From: Alicyclobacillus sp. ALC3
GTDB lineage: Bacteria; Bacillota; Bacilli; Alicyclobacillales; Alicyclobacillaceae
Assembly (NCBI RefSeq): GCF_028751195.1
Contig: NZ_CP066784.1
Coordinates: forward strand, 2,108,001-2,172,000
Direction of reading: 5' to 3'
DNA: 64,000 bases
Positions 1-8,644 of this stretch are shown in pieces (within the stretch, counting starts at the first letter, position 1; each line of letters opens with the position of its first letter). The translations under genes were made by a program, and so were the position numbers. The notes below the pieces were generated by a model. The model searched no databases, was not told where the DNA came from, and was given only the letters and a program-made list of their open reading frames with translations.

Positions 1-260
1 AGCATGACAAACGACAAGCCGGGATAGACAACCGAGAGTATAGCGGTCAGCGGACCGTATCCGCAGCCAAGGTCGACGACAACCCCTCGATTCGGGAGCT
101 CTACCGTTTCGATCAACAGGGCGGAACCGGAGTCAAGTCCTCGCTTTGCGAACACGCCGTTGTCCGTCCAGAGCATCCGCTCAACACCTCTGCACCGAAT
201 CGTCACTGTTCGAACGTGACTTTCGCTCTCAGGTGTCGCCGCGTAGTAGTGGTCTGACAT
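1..260 (-). CDS. rsmC: 16S rRNA (guanine-N2) methyltransferase RsmC-like, 3' part cut off by window edge
   Basis: The frame opens with ATG at 260 behind a GGAGGG ribosome binding site and runs off the left edge, so only about 86 N-terminal residues are visible. They begin MSDHYYAATPESE and contain the class I methyltransferase motif VDLGCGYGPL, the SAM-binding glycine loop. Family members such as B. subtilis YbxB methylate 16S rRNA. The position just downstream of rplL is the same as that of ybxB in B. subtilis, which supports the call. The catalytic NPPF-type motif would lie outside the window, so substrate specificity cannot be checked. Confidence 0.8.
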   Translation of the reverse strand, partial: MSDHYYAATPESESHVRTVTIRCRGVERMLWTDNGVFAKRGLDSGSALLIETVELPNRGVVVDLGCGYGPLTAILSVVYPGLSFVM

Positions 261-338
261 CGTTGCCCTCCCCGACAGAGGTACCGGACCGGCCGGACCC
301 AGTGATTCACACCTGTTCCCGGGTCGGTCTTGGTGTTC

Positions 339-370
339 GAAGTGGGGCACCCAATTGAGTGCCCCACTTC
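339..370. terminator. Stem-loop between rplL and rsmC
   Basis: A perfect 12-bp inverted repeat (GAAGTGGGGCAC and its complement) encloses an 8-nt loop. Neither side has a clear T-run, so it may be a weak terminator, a processing site or an mRNA-stabilising hairpin after the rplJL message. Confidence 0.5.
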
Positions 371-438
371 ACCGTATCACGCCGCCTAACCGTTCACAGC
401 GCACTGCACTGCTATGGCGCGAGAAAATTGCGGAAACC

Positions 439-807
439 TTACTTCACTTCGACAGATGCGCCAGCCTCTTCGAGTTTAGCCTTGATCGAGTCGGCCTCTT
501 CCCTTGCAACCTTCTCTTTGACAGCCTTCGGCGCGCCATCAACCACTTCTTTCGCTTCCTTCAAACCAAGACCGGTAATCTCGCGGACGACCTTGATCAC
601 GCCGATCTTTGAACCACCGGCACTGGTGAGAATGACGTCGAACTCTGTCTGCTCAGCCACTTCTTCGGCACCAGCTGCACCGGCGCCAACCATGGCGACC
701 GGAGCCGCTGCAGTAACACCAAACTCTTCTTCGATAGCCTTGACCAAGTCGTTCAACTCGAGCACAGACATCTCTTTAATGGCTTGCAAAATGTCTTCTT
801 TCGACAA
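439..807 (-). CDS. rplL: 50S ribosomal protein L7/L12
   Basis: This 122-residue protein is the ribosomal stalk protein, which recruits translation GTPases. Residues 1-30 form the dimerisation domain that binds L10. Residues 33-50 are the Ala/Gly-rich flexible hinge. Residues 54-122 are the globular factor-binding domain, with the typical [16 protein letters not shown] segment. It follows rplJ by 55 bp and is probably co-transcribed with it from the promoter near 1570. Length and domain order are normal. Confidence 0.98.
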   Translation of the reverse strand: MSKEDILQAIKEMSVLELNDLVKAIEEEFGVTAAAPVAMVGAGAAGAEEVAEQTEFDVILTSAGGSKIGVIKVVREITGLGLKEAKEVVDGAPKAVKEKVAREEADSIKAKLEEAGASVEVK

Positions 808-862
808 CGAAAACGCCTCCTAGGTTTCCTGAATTTAAACGGAGAGGACCACGCCCTCCGGC

Positions 863-1366
863 TTACGCTTCTTCCGCTTCTCCGCCGCGCTGTTCAGCCA
901 CTTGCGAAACAGCATAGGCGAAATTGCGCATCGGTGCCTGCAGGACACTAAGCAGCATGGACAACAATCCTTCGCGATTCGGCAAAGTAGCGAGTTCAGC
1001 AACTTGAGCCTGGCCGACAACCCGCCCTTCCACAAGACCGCCTTTCAGTTCTAGCGCCTTGTGCTTCTTTGCGAAGTCGTTGAGAATCTTCGCAGGGATC
1101 ACGGGGTCATCATAACTGAAGGCGATAGCACTCGGGCCGGCCAAGAATTCCTGCAACCCGGGTACGTTAGCAGCATCAGCAGCCCTGCGCGAGAGCGTGT
1201 TTTTCAACACCTGGTACTCGACGCCTGCGTCACGCAACTGACGGCGCAGTTCCGTGAGCTCAGCTACGCTCAACCCGCGGTAGTCTGTCACGACGGTGCC
1301 TTTGCTGCGATTCAGTCGATCTGTGATTTGTTCTACTGCTTTCACTTTTTCTTCGCGTACACCCAT
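863..1366 (-). CDS. rplJ: 50S ribosomal protein L10
   Basis: This 167-residue protein is the stalk base that anchors L7/L12 dimers to 23S rRNA. The start [13 protein letters not shown] at 1366 is chosen because GGAGGTG lies just upstream; a longer in-frame extension to 1435 would run through the leader hairpin and is rejected. The N-terminal RNA-binding domain contains [19 protein letters not shown], and the C-terminal helix for L12 binding ends in a Glu-rich tail. It is the first gene of the rplJ-rplL pair and has its own leader and promoter. Confidence 0.97.
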   Translation of the reverse strand: MGVREEKVKAVEQITDRLNRSKGTVVTDYRGLSVAELTELRRQLRDAGVEYQVLKNTLSRRAADAANVPGLQEFLAGPSAIAFSYDDPVIPAKILNDFAKKHKALELKGGLVEGRVVGQAQVAELATLPNREGLLSMLLSVLQAPMRNFAYAVSQVAEQRGGEAEEA

Positions 1367-1550
1367 GGTCTGTCTTACACCTCCTGACAAAAGCGCCTCC
1401 GCAGAGCGGAGGCGCGAATGAATCCGTATCTTCACATACGGTTCGCGAACCTCGGTAGGCGGTCTCCCATTATCCGTCGTGGACGGACCTACGGTCTACG
1501 GTTCTTTCCGATGAAATTGGTCAAAAGAAGACCCGCTCAGGTCGCGACAC
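1367..1550 (-). promoter_or_regulatory. rplJ leader RNA (probable L10 autoregulatory leader)
   Basis: About 180 nt of untranslated RNA precede rplJ. Just before the ribosome binding site is a perfect 10-bp hairpin (GCGCCTCCGC / GCGGAGGCGC, 1393-1415) followed on the minus strand by TTTTG, which looks like an attenuator. L10-L12 leader autoregulation at this locus is well known in Firmicutes. The assignment here rests on position and the hairpin, not on a matched covariance model. Confidence 0.6.
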
Positions 1551-1555
1551 AGGAA

Positions 1556-1584
1556 ATCCTACTTGACGCCCAGGAAGAAGTCAA
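1556..1584 (-). promoter_or_regulatory. Sigma-A promoter for rplJ-rplL
   Basis: On the minus strand TTGACT (-35, 1579-1584) and TAGGAT (-10, 1556-1561) are 17 bp apart. The promoter overlaps or lies just before the 3' end of rplA, matching a separate rplJL transcription unit. Confidence 0.65.
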
Positions 1585-1595
1585 GTGGCGAATTT

Positions 1596-2300
1596 CTACT
1601 CTGCGGAAGACGACGCCAAGCGCTGTACGTTGACACGCACGCCAGGTCCCATTGTTGAACTGATTGTCACACTCTTGAAGTACTGACCCTTCGCGCTGGC
1701 CGGTTTTGCCTTCTGCAACGCGTCAATCAGCGCACGGAAGTTACCAACCAACTGCTCTGTGTCAAAGGACACCTTGCCGACCGGGGCGTGAATGATGCCC
1801 GCCTTATCAAGGCGGTACTCAATCTTACCAGCCTTAATTTCAGAAATTGCGCGCGCGACGTCAAACGTCACGGTACCCGTCTTCGGGTTTGGCATGAGTC
1901 CTTTCGGACCGAGAACGCGGCCCAGACGACCGACGGAACCCATCATGTCCGGAGTTGCCACGACAACGTCGAAATCAAACCAGCCTTGGTTAATACGCTG
2001 GATGAGGTCGTCATCTCCAACGAAATCAGCGCCAGCTGCCTCAGCTTCCTTCGCCTTGTCACCTTTCGCAAAAACCAGGACTCGCGCCGTCTTACCGGTG
2101 CCGTGCGGCAACACGACAGCGCCACGCACCTGCTGGTCCTGCTTTTTCGAGTCAACACCAAGGCGGGCCGCAACCTCCACCGTCTCGTCAAACTTCGCGA
2201 ACGCAATCTGTTTGATAAGCTCGAAAGCTTCATTTGCTTCGTATTGTTTCGTCTGCTCGACGGCCTGCAGTGCCTGAGCAAGTCGCTTTGAATTCGCCAT
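1596..2300 (-). CDS. rplA: 50S ribosomal protein L1
   Basis: L1 is a 234-residue 23S rRNA-binding protein of the mobile stalk beside the E site. The start [12 protein letters not shown] at 2300 has AGGAGG nine bases upstream, while the longer upstream frame has no such site. The L1 signature [17 protein letters not shown] is present. It lies 80 bp downstream of rplK and the two form the usual rplK-rplA pair. Confidence 0.98.
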   Translation of the reverse strand: MANSKRLAQALQAVEQTKQYEANEAFELIKQIAFAKFDETVEVAARLGVDSKKQDQQVRGAVVLPHGTGKTARVLVFAKGDKAKEAEAAGADFVGDDDLIQRINQGWFDFDVVVATPDMMGSVGRLGRVLGPKGLMPNPKTGTVTFDVARAISEIKAGKIEYRLDKAGIIHAPVGKVSFDTEQLVGNFRALIDALQKAKPASAKGQYFKSVTISSTMGPGVRVNVQRLASSSAE

Positions 2301-2380
2301 CTTTGTATACCCTCCTGTGGTATGCGGTTGGGGAACCTCCCACATGTTCTATCGAGAAGACGCGCTCCACCGGGAACGCG

Positions 2381-2809
2381 TTAGTCTTCGATGGTAACGC
2401 CCATGCTGCGAGCAGTACCTTCCACCATGCGCATCGCAGCTTCGACGGTGTTCGCGTTCAGGTCCTGCATTTTCTGCTCTGCAATCTCACGGACCTTGGA
2501 CCGCTTCAGTGTGGCAACCTTTTTCTTGTTCGGCTCAGCCGATGCCGTCTCAATTCCCGCGGCCTTCTTAATCAACACTGCAGCCGGGGGGGTTTTTAGG
2601 TCAAAAGTGTAAGAACGGTCTTCGTATACGTACAGAACAACTGGGATGATGAGACCCACCTGATCGGCCGTACGCGCGTTGAACTCTTTACAAAAGCCCA
2701 TGATGTTGCCAACCTGGGCCTGACCGAGCGCAGGACCAACCGGAGGTGCAGGAGTAGCTTTCCCAGCTGGAATTTGCAGCTTTACGATTTTCACAATCTT
2801 CTTTGGCAC
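2381..2809 (-). CDS. rplK: 50S ribosomal protein L11
   Basis: This 142-residue protein binds the GTPase-associated region of 23S rRNA and is needed for factor function and the stringent response. The N-terminal domain has the conserved proline-rich [20 protein letters not shown], and the C-terminal RNA-binding domain contains [14 protein letters not shown]. It is preceded by nusG and followed by rplA. Confidence 0.98.
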   Translation of the reverse strand: MPKKIVKIVKLQIPAGKATPAPPVGPALGQAQVGNIMGFCKEFNARTADQVGLIIPVVLYVYEDRSYTFDLKTPPAAVLIKKAAGIETASAEPNKKKVATLKRSKVREIAEQKMQDLNANTVEAAMRMVEGTARSMGVTIED

Positions 2810-2836
2810 TTACGTCCAGCTCCTTCAACTCAAAAT

Positions 2837-2864
2837 GTGGTAGTCGGGCTCTTGGCCCTCCCAC
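2837..2864 (-). promoter_or_regulatory. Candidate stem-loop in the nusG-rplK intergenic leader
   Basis: The minus strand reads GTGGGAGGGC, a short loop, then GCCCGACTACCAC. The arms can pair (GTGG/CCAC with an inner GGGC/GCCC). Similar GTGGGAGG...TACCAC elements precede rplK in other Gram-positives, probably as ribosomal-protein leaders. This identification is tentative. Confidence 0.4.
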
Positions 2865-2879
2865 GGTCGAACACTAGCT

Positions 2880-3425
2880 TCAGGACAGTTTCTCGACCTG
2901 GATAAAGTCGAGTTCCATCGGAGTCTCTCGTCCAAACATGGATACGAGAACGCGGAGTTTTTCTTGATCGGTGTTGATTTCTTCGACCGTCCCAATCATA
3001 TCCGCAAACGGGCCGTCGACGATCCGCACCGCTTCCCCCACTTCGTAATCCAACCTCATCTTCACTTCATCCACACCCATTTGCCGCAGAATCATGTGGA
3101 CCTCTGCCGACAAAAGCGGTACCGGTTTCGAGCCTCCACCCGGAGACCCTACAAACCCAGTGACACCAGGTGTGTTACGGACCACGTACCACGAGTCGTC
3201 TGTCATGATCATCTCGACGAGCACGTACCCAGGGAAGACCTTGCGTTGAACGACGCGTTTCTTGCCGTTCTTCACTTCCATCTGTTCCTCAGTCGGAACG
3301 AGCACACGGAAGATTTTATCTTCCATGCCCATCGTCTGCACGCGACTCTCAAGGTTGTTCTTGACCTTGTTCTCGTAGCCGGAGTACGTGTGAATGACGA
3401 ACCATTGTTTTTCGAGATTGTCCAT
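2880..3425 (-). CDS. nusG: Transcription termination/antitermination factor NusG
   Basis: NusG binds RNA polymerase and modulates pausing and termination. The NGN domain begins [20 protein letters not shown], and the C-terminal KOW domain contains [21 protein letters not shown]. The start is uncertain. The family usually begins a few residues before EKQW, which fits ATG at 3425 (181 residues). A TTG at 3464, directly abutting the secE stop, would add 13 residues. Neither start has a strong ribosome binding site, so coupling to secE translation is likely. Confidence 0.95.
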   Translation of the reverse strand: MDNLEKQWFVIHTYSGYENKVKNNLESRVQTMGMEDKIFRVLVPTEEQMEVKNGKKRVVQRKVFPGYVLVEMIMTDDSWYVVRNTPGVTGFVGSPGGGSKPVPLLSAEVHMILRQMGVDEVKMRLDYEVGEAVRIVDGPFADMIGTVEEINTDQEKLRVLVSMFGRETPMELDFIQVEKLS

Positions 3426-3464
3426 GTCGAGGGCGGTCTGCCCCGCACCCCCTAAGTCCGACAA

Positions 3465-3722
3465 TTAAACCAATCCAATCAGCGACATAAGTTTGGCCAC
3501 ACCAATGTCAAACGCCCAGACCAATCCACCCATGATAATGCAGGTGATGAGCGCAGCCGCCGTGTAGTTAATGACTTCCGTCCGACCCGGCCACCGGACA
3601 CGTTTGAGTTCCCAAACACTCTCGCGAAAAAACGAAACCACACGGTTCATCGAGCGGCCCGTCCTTTCCGGCTTTTTGGCGTCAGATAGTTTTTCCACCA
3701 CGGTCGGTTCGGTCTTTTCCAC
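3465..3722 (-). CDS. secE: Preprotein translocase subunit SecE
   Basis: This 85-residue protein has a charged cytosolic N-terminus, an amphipathic segment (VVSFFRESVWELKRVRWPGR) and one membrane helix at about residues 53-77. The WP-containing loop is the SecE signature. It clamps SecY in the Sec translocon. The start codon is GTG. It lies between rpmG (33 bp upstream) and nusG in the standard secE-nusG order. Confidence 0.95.
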   Translation of the reverse strand: MEKTEPTVVEKLSDAKKPERTGRSMNRVVSFFRESVWELKRVRWPGRTEVINYTAAALITCIIMGGLVWAFDIGVAKLMSLIGLV

Positions 3723-3755
3723 AACGAAACAACCCCACTTCCAAAGAGACCGCTA

Positions 3756-3905
3756 TCAGCGCGTCTCGCGGTGAACCGTATGCGTGTTGCAGGTCCGGCA
3801 AAACTTTTTGAACTCCACGCGATCGGGATTGTTCTTCTTGTTCTTCTGAGTCGTGTAATTCCGCTGCTTGCAATCCGTACAAGCGAGAGTAATGACGACG
3901 CGCAC
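3756..3905 (-). CDS. rpmG: 50S ribosomal protein L33
   Basis: This is a 49-residue gene with a GTG start at 3905 and AAGGGGGG upstream. The product reads [20 protein letters not shown] and ends [14 protein letters not shown]. Two CxxC pairs (CTDC, CRTC) show that it is the zinc-binding form of L33. It sits directly before secE, as in B. subtilis. A longer out-of-frame minus-strand reading over the same bases is a shadow. Confidence 0.95.
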   Translation of the reverse strand: MRVVITLACTDCKQRNYTTQKNKKNNPDRVEFKKFCRTCNTHTVHRETR

Positions 3906-3955
3906 TCTGTGCACCCCCCTTGGCGAGGCCAGTCAAATCAACGGCGAAATTCAAC

Positions 3956-3983
3956 AATATAAAATAAACGAACCTCCAAACAA
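3956..3983 (-). promoter_or_regulatory. Possible promoter for rpmG-secE-nusG
   Basis: Upstream of rpmG the minus strand has TTGTTT and TATATT about 16 bp apart in an otherwise gene-free 165-bp gap after sigH. The -35 match is poor; coordinates are approximate. Confidence 0.35.
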
Positions 3984-4040
3984 AGGAGACCCGCACGCCT
4001 CAAGTAATTTAGCACAAGCGGCATGCGGTGTCAACTTTCC

Positions 4041-4068
4041 CCTATAAAACGAGCAGTTTCTGCCCGTT
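4041..4068 (-). terminator. Terminator after sigH
   Basis: A stem AACGGGCAG / CTGCTCGTT with a 3-nt loop (4048-4068) directly follows the sigH stop. On the minus strand it runs into TTTTATAGG. One arm position is a wobble pair. Confidence 0.55.
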
Positions 4069-4070
4069 GA

Positions 4071-4721
4071 TTAGGCGTAGACATTGCGAAAGGCGAGGTA
4101 CTTCTCGAGCTTACGTTTGACGCGCTGGAGCGCGTTGTCGATCGATTTGACATGACGTTCAAGATCGATCGCAATTTCTTGATAAGAACGGCCATCAAGG
4201 TAGAGCATCAAGACCTTGCGCTCCAAGTCGCTGAGCAGTTCTGCCATGCGGTCTTCGATGTCATCAAACTCTTCCTGGTGAATGATTAGCTCCTCAGGGT
4301 CAGTCACCCGCGCAGTACAAATGACATCCAGCAGCGTTCTGTCAGAGTCTTCCTCGTAGATTGGCTTGTCCAACGACACATAGGAATTGAGAGGAATGTG
4401 TTTTTGTCTAGTAGCTGTCTTTATGGCTGTGATGATTTGCCGCGTGATGCACAGTTCCGCAAACGCCTTGAAGGATGCCAGCTTGTCCTCCCGAAAATCA
4501 CGGATAGACTTATAGAGGCCAATCATTCCTTCTTGTACGATGTCTTCGCGGTCCGCACCAATAAGAAAGTAGGAGCGAGCTTTGGCGCGCACGAAATTTC
4601 GGTATTTATGGATTAAATACTCGAGTGCTTCGTGATCGCCGAAGTGCACGGCTTCTACAAGTTCCTCGTCAGTACGGTCCTCAAGCGGCAGAACCTGAAC
4701 ATCTTCCAACTGTGTCGCCAA
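4071..4721 (-). CDS. sigH: RNA polymerase sigma-H factor
   Basis: This 216-residue sigma factor drives early stationary-phase and sporulation genes. Region 2 contains IGADREDIVQEGMIGLYKSI for -10 recognition and core binding. Region 4 is a helix-turn-helix near the C-terminus (LSDLERKVLMLYLDGRSYQE). It lies between rpmG and rae1 as in B. subtilis. A likely target in this window is the spoVG promoter near 57760. Confidence 0.96.
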   Translation of the reverse strand: MATQLEDVQVLPLEDRTDEELVEAVHFGDHEALEYLIHKYRNFVRAKARSYFLIGADREDIVQEGMIGLYKSIRDFREDKLASFKAFAELCITRQIITAIKTATRQKHIPLNSYVSLDKPIYEEDSDRTLLDVICTARVTDPEELIIHQEEFDDIEDRMAELLSDLERKVLMLYLDGRSYQEIAIDLERHVKSIDNALQRVKRKLEKYLAFRNVYA

Positions 4722-4756
4722 CCGAACATCACCTCAACCGCTGCAAGGATGACGAC

Positions 4757-4786
4757 ATTATACATTATGTAATCTATGACGATCAA
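4757..4786 (-). promoter_or_regulatory. Sigma-A promoter for sigH
   Basis: On the minus strand TTGATC (4781-4786) and TATAAT (4757-4762) are 18 bp apart, placed 36 bp before the sigH start in the gap after rae1. Confidence 0.6.
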
Positions 4787-4795
4787 TGATAGAAT

Positions 4796-5347
4796 TCATT
4801 GCCGCCGCCATTTTTCTAGAATCTTCATAACATCCTGTCTAATTTGGTCACCTAAACGTGCTCTCTGTAAGTCCACTGTCTCGTTTCGCCCTTGAACAGA
4901 TTGCTCAATCTGTTTTTCGGTGGCAGTCAAGCGTCGGAGCCATTCGTCAGCCGAGATGCGAAGTGCCCCCCCGCCGAAAGCAATCTGTTGTTCAGCGGCG
5001 TCAGATGTTGCCACCACCAACTGCCTGTAGCGGTCCCGCAGGTCGTACACCAACCGCTCAATACGCTCATCAGCCGTTTCCTGAGGCTGTGTGTAGAGCA
5101 CTCGGACGCCCATAGTGTCCTCGTCGCTGCCGTGACCTGTCGTCTGGTGCGCGTCGTACACGATAATCACATCGCTCCCCGTAAACGCGTGGTACTCCCC
5201 AGATTTCGAGAGCAGCCACGCACGGGCGCTTTCCAGGTCCACAGTCTCCTTGAACCCCTTCTTCAAACGGCGACCAAGCACATTGTAGCCGTCGACAATC
5301 ACACAGGTGTCAACCCGCCTTTTAGCCCCTCTGGCGGACGATTTCAT
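4796..5347 (-). CDS. rae1: Ribosome-associated endoribonuclease Rae1 (NYN domain, YacP family)
   Basis: This is a 183-residue NYN/PIN-like nuclease; the B. subtilis homologue cleaves mRNA in the ribosomal A site. The core begins VIVDGYN, followed by VIIVYDAHQTTG and a late VATSDAAEQQIAF strand, which carry the acidic metal-binding residues. The frame overlaps the rlmB end by 26 bp. An alternative GTG start at 5302 (15 residues shorter) has AAGGCGGG upstream and matches homologue length better, so the exact start is open. Confidence 0.9.
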   Translation of the reverse strand: MKSSARGAKRRVDTCVIVDGYNVLGRRLKKGFKETVDLESARAWLLSKSGEYHAFTGSDVIIVYDAHQTTGHGSDEDTMGVRVLYTQPQETADERIERLVYDLRDRYRQLVVATSDAAEQQIAFGGGALRISADEWLRRLTATEKQIEQSVQGRNETVDLQRARLGDQIRQDVMKILEKWRRQ

Positions 5348-6296
5348 ACATCAGCACGCCCGCGGCCACGGACGCGTTCAGGCTCTGTACCTTACCGTGC
5401 ATCGGCAGGTTGACCAAATAGTCGCAGCGCTCGCGGACCAAACGACTGATGCCCTGACCCTCGGAGCCGACCACCAGCGCAATCTTACCCTTATAATCAA
5501 CCTCCGTATACGGAGTACCAGATTCCGCCGTGCTCCCGACGACCCAGTACCCCGCTTTCTTCAACTGGTCAATCGCTTGGTTAAGATTGGCCACGCGCGC
5601 CACAGGGAGGTACTCAAGCGCCCCAGCCGCTGCTTTCGCAACGGTTCCAGTGAGCGGTACCGCGCGGCGTTTGGGAATGACCACACCTTGTGCACCTGCA
5701 CCTTCTGCTGTCCGTAGGACCGCGCCGAGGTTGTGCGGGTCACTCACCTCATCGAGCAAGACCACCAGCGGCGGCTGGCCTGTCTGCCGACTCATCACGT
5801 CCGTGAGGTCAGCATACTCATGTGCCGCCACATAGGCGACTACACCCTGATGTCCTTCGCCTGCAATGGTGCTGAGATGCGGCCTTGGCACCTTCTGCAT
5901 CAAGACCCCTGCCGCCTTCGCCTTGCCGACGATTTCCGCAAGGCTGCCTCCCTCAGCGCCTTCTGCAATCAAGAGTTTGTTAATCGCGCGCCCTGCTCGC
6001 AACACCTCGAGAACGGGCCGCCGACCTGCGACAAACTCAGGCGCTTCCGACACTTCCTCCGTCCGTACTGATGCCGGTTTCGCCCGCGACGCGGTCGCCG
6101 CGGAGCGGGACTCTAGCTGCCGTGGAGCTCGCACAGTTCGCCCGCGACGTCCACCTCGCGCACCATCGTCCTGCATCCGCCCTTCACTGCGTGCCCTTCT
6201 CCCCTCGGCACTGCTCCGACTGCGGCGCGGTCCCTCTGCCCGACTCGTTGGTCCTCTACTGCTTCGTTGCATTGTTGTTATCCTCCCATTCATCAA
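5322..6296 (-). CDS. rlmB: 23S rRNA (guanosine-2'-O-)-methyltransferase RlmB
   Basis: This SpoU/TrmH-family enzyme has 324 residues. The catalytic half holds the three SPOUT motifs: LDEVSDPHNLGAVLRTAEGAG-type motif 1, LVVGSEGQGIS, and LPMHGKVQSLNASVA, which form the knotted SAM site. A substrate-binding domain beginning FVAGRRPVLEVLR starts at about residue 88. The first 85 residues are unusual: Arg/Ser/Gly-rich, basic and probably disordered, absent from B. subtilis YacO. The start overlaps mrnC by 41 bp; ATG at 6272 is a second possible start. Confidence 0.93.
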   Translation of the reverse strand: MMNGRITTMQRSSRGPTSRAEGPRRSRSSAEGRRARSEGRMQDDGARGGRRGRTVRAPRQLESRSAATASRAKPASVRTEEVSEAPEFVAGRRPVLEVLRAGRAINKLLIAEGAEGGSLAEIVGKAKAAGVLMQKVPRPHLSTIAGEGHQGVVAYVAAHEYADLTDVMSRQTGQPPLVVLLDEVSDPHNLGAVLRTAEGAGAQGVVIPKRRAVPLTGTVAKAAAGALEYLPVARVANLNQAIDQLKKAGYWVVGSTAESGTPYTEVDYKGKIALVVGSEGQGISRLVRERCDYLVNLPMHGKVQSLNASVAAGVLMYEIVRQRG

Positions 6297-6675
6297 TCCA
6301 GGTCAGGGCCGCGCGGCAGAGTTCGTCCAGTCGCTCCTGATCACCAGTTCCGTACAAGTACCCAAGCACTGCCTCAAAGGCCGTACTGTGCCGGTAGGTC
6401 AAAACATCCGTACTCTTTCGCATGTGTCCTGCTTTCGCATTGCGGCCCCGACGCCACACTGCCTGTTCGGGCTCTGTCAACAGCGAGTAAATCCTGTCCG
6501 CCAACCAAGCTTGAGCGCTAGCCCGCACGTAGCGCGTCGCCGCTTTGTGCAACTCGGATGGACGTCGAACACCGAGACACAACACGTGGTTGCGCGCGTA
6601 GACTTCCCACACCGCGTCTCCCACGTAGGCCAAGGCTAGTGCGGACAACCCCTGTGCTGACCAGCCAACAGTCAT
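6256..6675 (-). CDS. mrnC: Mini-ribonuclease 3
   Basis: This 139-residue protein is an RNase III catalytic domain without a dsRNA-binding domain. The signature LALAYVGDAVWEVYARNH lies near the N-terminus and a second acidic motif (STAFEAVLGYLYG) near the C-terminus. In B. subtilis it matures 23S rRNA 5' and 3' ends. The start at 6675 is chosen because its ATGA overlaps the cysS stop; a start at 6687 is possible. Confidence 0.94.
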   Translation of the reverse strand: MTVGWSAQGLSALALAYVGDAVWEVYARNHVLCLGVRRPSELHKAATRYVRASAQAWLADRIYSLLTEPEQAVWRRGRNAKAGHMRKSTDVLTYRHSTAFEAVLGYLYGTGDQERLDELCRAALTWIDEWEDNNNATKQ

Positions 6676-8138
6676 TTGCGGCGCCACCGGGCGCCTTGAG
6701 GGGTATCTTCGATCACGATGTCCGCTGAAAGTAATTGATCGCGGATTTCGTCCGACCTCGCAAAGTCACGTTCTGCTCGCGCCTGCGCCCGTTCACGGAG
6801 CAACGCTTCCACCTGTTCGGCGGTCCACTGCTGGTCGTCTGGGTCGTCCGCTCCAGCTTCCGTGAGCGGCACCAAAGTCGCATCCGTCAACCCAAGTACT
6901 TCGAGCAGTTCTTGCAACATACTCTGCCAGCGCTCAATCCCGACCAGACTTACCATTCGCCCGGCCAGGTAGCTGTTCGCTTGTCGCACACCCTCAAACA
7001 CGGCAGCAATCGCGTCTGCTGTGTTGAAGTCGTCGTCCATAGCCTCTTGGAACTGTCTCCGAACCTCTTCGAGGGCTTGCGCCACCGACTCTGAAAACGC
7101 CGAGACTTGGTCCTGGTGCAGCAGGTCTTTGGCCTGTTCCAGACTTGCCTTGCGGTGGTCAAGGTTCAGCAAGGCTCGGTCGATGCGGTCGAGGGCTTGT
7201 TCTGCTTGTGCCATCGCCTCTTCCGTGTAGTTCAGCGGCCGACGGTAGTGAGCAGACAGCAGGTAAAAACGAATTGTCCGTCCGGCGTGCTGACGCAACA
7301 GGTCGCGCGCCGTGACGAAGTTGCCCAGGGACTTCGACATCTTCTCTCCGTTGATGTTGATCATCCCGTTGTGCATCCAGTAGTTGGCAAAAGGTTCGCC
7401 TGAGTGCGCTTCACTCTGCGCGATCTCGTTCTCATGGTGCGGGAACATCAAATCACGTCCGCCACCGTGAATGTCAATGTTTTCGCCAAGATAGAGGTAG
7501 TTCATGACTGAGCACTCAATATGCCATCCCGGTCGCCCTGGCCCCCACGGACTATCCCAGTATTCTTCACCAGGTTTCGCAGCTTTCCAGAGCGCAAAGT
7601 CCGCCGGGTGTCGTTTCTCATCGCTGACTTCAATGCGAAACCCTGCCTGCATTTCATCGGTCGCCTGATGTGACAGTTTCCCGTAGTCTTCGAAAGATCC
7701 GGTGTCAAAATACACAGTCCCGTTTGATGCGTAAGCATACCCGTCGTTGACGAGTTTGGCAATGAAGTCGATGATGTCAGGAATGCACTCTGTCACGCGA
7801 GGGTGAACTGTCGCCTCGCGGATACCGAGCGCCTTCGCGTCGTGAAAGTACTCGTGAATGTTTCGGTTTGCGACTTCCCGGACGTTCATCCCGAGCTCAT
7901 GTGCGCGATTGATAATCTTGTCATCCACATCCGTAAAGTTCTGCACGTAGCGCACGTCATACCCACGGTACTCGAGGTAACGTCTGACCGTGTCAAAGAC
8001 AACAAACATACGGGCGTTGCCCAGGTGAAACAGGTCGTAGACGGTGGGTCCACATGCGTAAAACCGGACCTTCCCGGGTTCAATCGTCTGGAATGGTTCT
8101 TTCTCTCGAGTCATTGTATTGTACAGCACAATCCCCAC
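6672..8138 (-). CDS. cysS: Cysteine--tRNA ligase
   Basis: This 488-residue class I synthetase charges tRNA-Cys. The HIGH-like motif HLGNA is at 38-42 and KMSKS at 266-270. Cys29, Cys209, His234 and Glu238 fit the zinc site that selects cysteine. It follows ispF by 17 bp. In B. subtilis gltX and cysE stand between them, so both genes are missing here and the T-box that precedes cysES is absent too. Confidence 0.98.
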   Translation of the reverse strand: MGIVLYNTMTREKEPFQTIEPGKVRFYACGPTVYDLFHLGNARMFVVFDTVRRYLEYRGYDVRYVQNFTDVDDKIINRAHELGMNVREVANRNIHEYFHDAKALGIREATVHPRVTECIPDIIDFIAKLVNDGYAYASNGTVYFDTGSFEDYGKLSHQATDEMQAGFRIEVSDEKRHPADFALWKAAKPGEEYWDSPWGPGRPGWHIECSVMNYLYLGENIDIHGGGRDLMFPHHENEIAQSEAHSGEPFANYWMHNGMININGEKMSKSLGNFVTARDLLRQHAGRTIRFYLLSAHYRRPLNYTEEAMAQAEQALDRIDRALLNLDHRKASLEQAKDLLHQDQVSAFSESVAQALEEVRRQFQEAMDDDFNTADAIAAVFEGVRQANSYLAGRMVSLVGIERWQSMLQELLEVLGLTDATLVPLTEAGADDPDDQQWTAEQVEALLRERAQARAERDFARSDEIRDQLLSADIVIEDTPQGARWRRK

Positions 8139-8155
8139 TAGGTAAGCCCCCCACT

Positions 8156-8644
8156 CTATCGATCCGACAAAGCTGTTGGCACCAGCAGGGCCACAGCCTC
8201 TGCCGCGATGCCTTCTTCTCTACCGATACTCCCAAGCCGCTCCATCGTTGTCGCCTTGACACTGACGCGATCGACAGAACAAGCAAGGACCTTCGCAATC
8301 TTGTCACGCATCTCCGGGATGTGCGGTTGCAGTTTCGGACGTTCGGCAATCACCGTGATGTCGACATTACCGACACTGTAACCCCGCTCTGTTACCAGCT
8401 TGACGACGTGCGCAAGCATGAACGCACTGTCGACATTCCGATATGCCGGGTCGTTATTGGGAAAGTGTCCACCGATATCGCCAAGAGCAAGCGCGCCAAG
8501 GATTGCGTCAGTGACTGCATGAAGCACGACATCCGCATCGGAGTGACCTTCAAGTCCAAGCGGATGCGCTATCTCTACGCCACCGAGAATGAGCTTCCGG
8601 TCTCTGGCAAAGCGATGGATGTCAAATCCGGTTCCAATTCGCAC
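8156..8644 (-). CDS. ispF: 2-C-methyl-D-erythritol 2,4-cyclodiphosphate synthase
   Basis: This enzyme of the MEP isoprenoid pathway has 162 residues. It begins VRIGTGFDIHRF with zinc ligands Asp8 and His10, and carries GLEGHSDADVVLHAVTDAILG. The GTG start at 8644 shares one base with the ispD stop and has GGGGG eight bases upstream, matching the usual MRIG start of the family. A longer frame to 8677 has no ribosome binding site. Confidence 0.97.
   Translation of the reverse strand: MRIGTGFDIHRFARDRKLILGGVEIAHPLGLEGHSDADVVLHAVTDAILGALALGDIGGHFPNNDPAYRNVDSAFMLAHVVKLVTERGYSVGNVDITVIAERPKLQPHIPEMRDKIAKVLACSVDRVSVKATTMERLGSIGREEGIAAEAVALLVPTALSDR

Noticed and set aside
3682..3996. 104-codon minus-strand frame over rpmG
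   Set aside because: A different frame of the same DNA encodes L33 with both CxxC motifs, so this one is a shadow.
8139..8155. T-box leader for cysS
   Set aside because: Only 17 bp separate ispF and cysS, so there is no room for a T-box.
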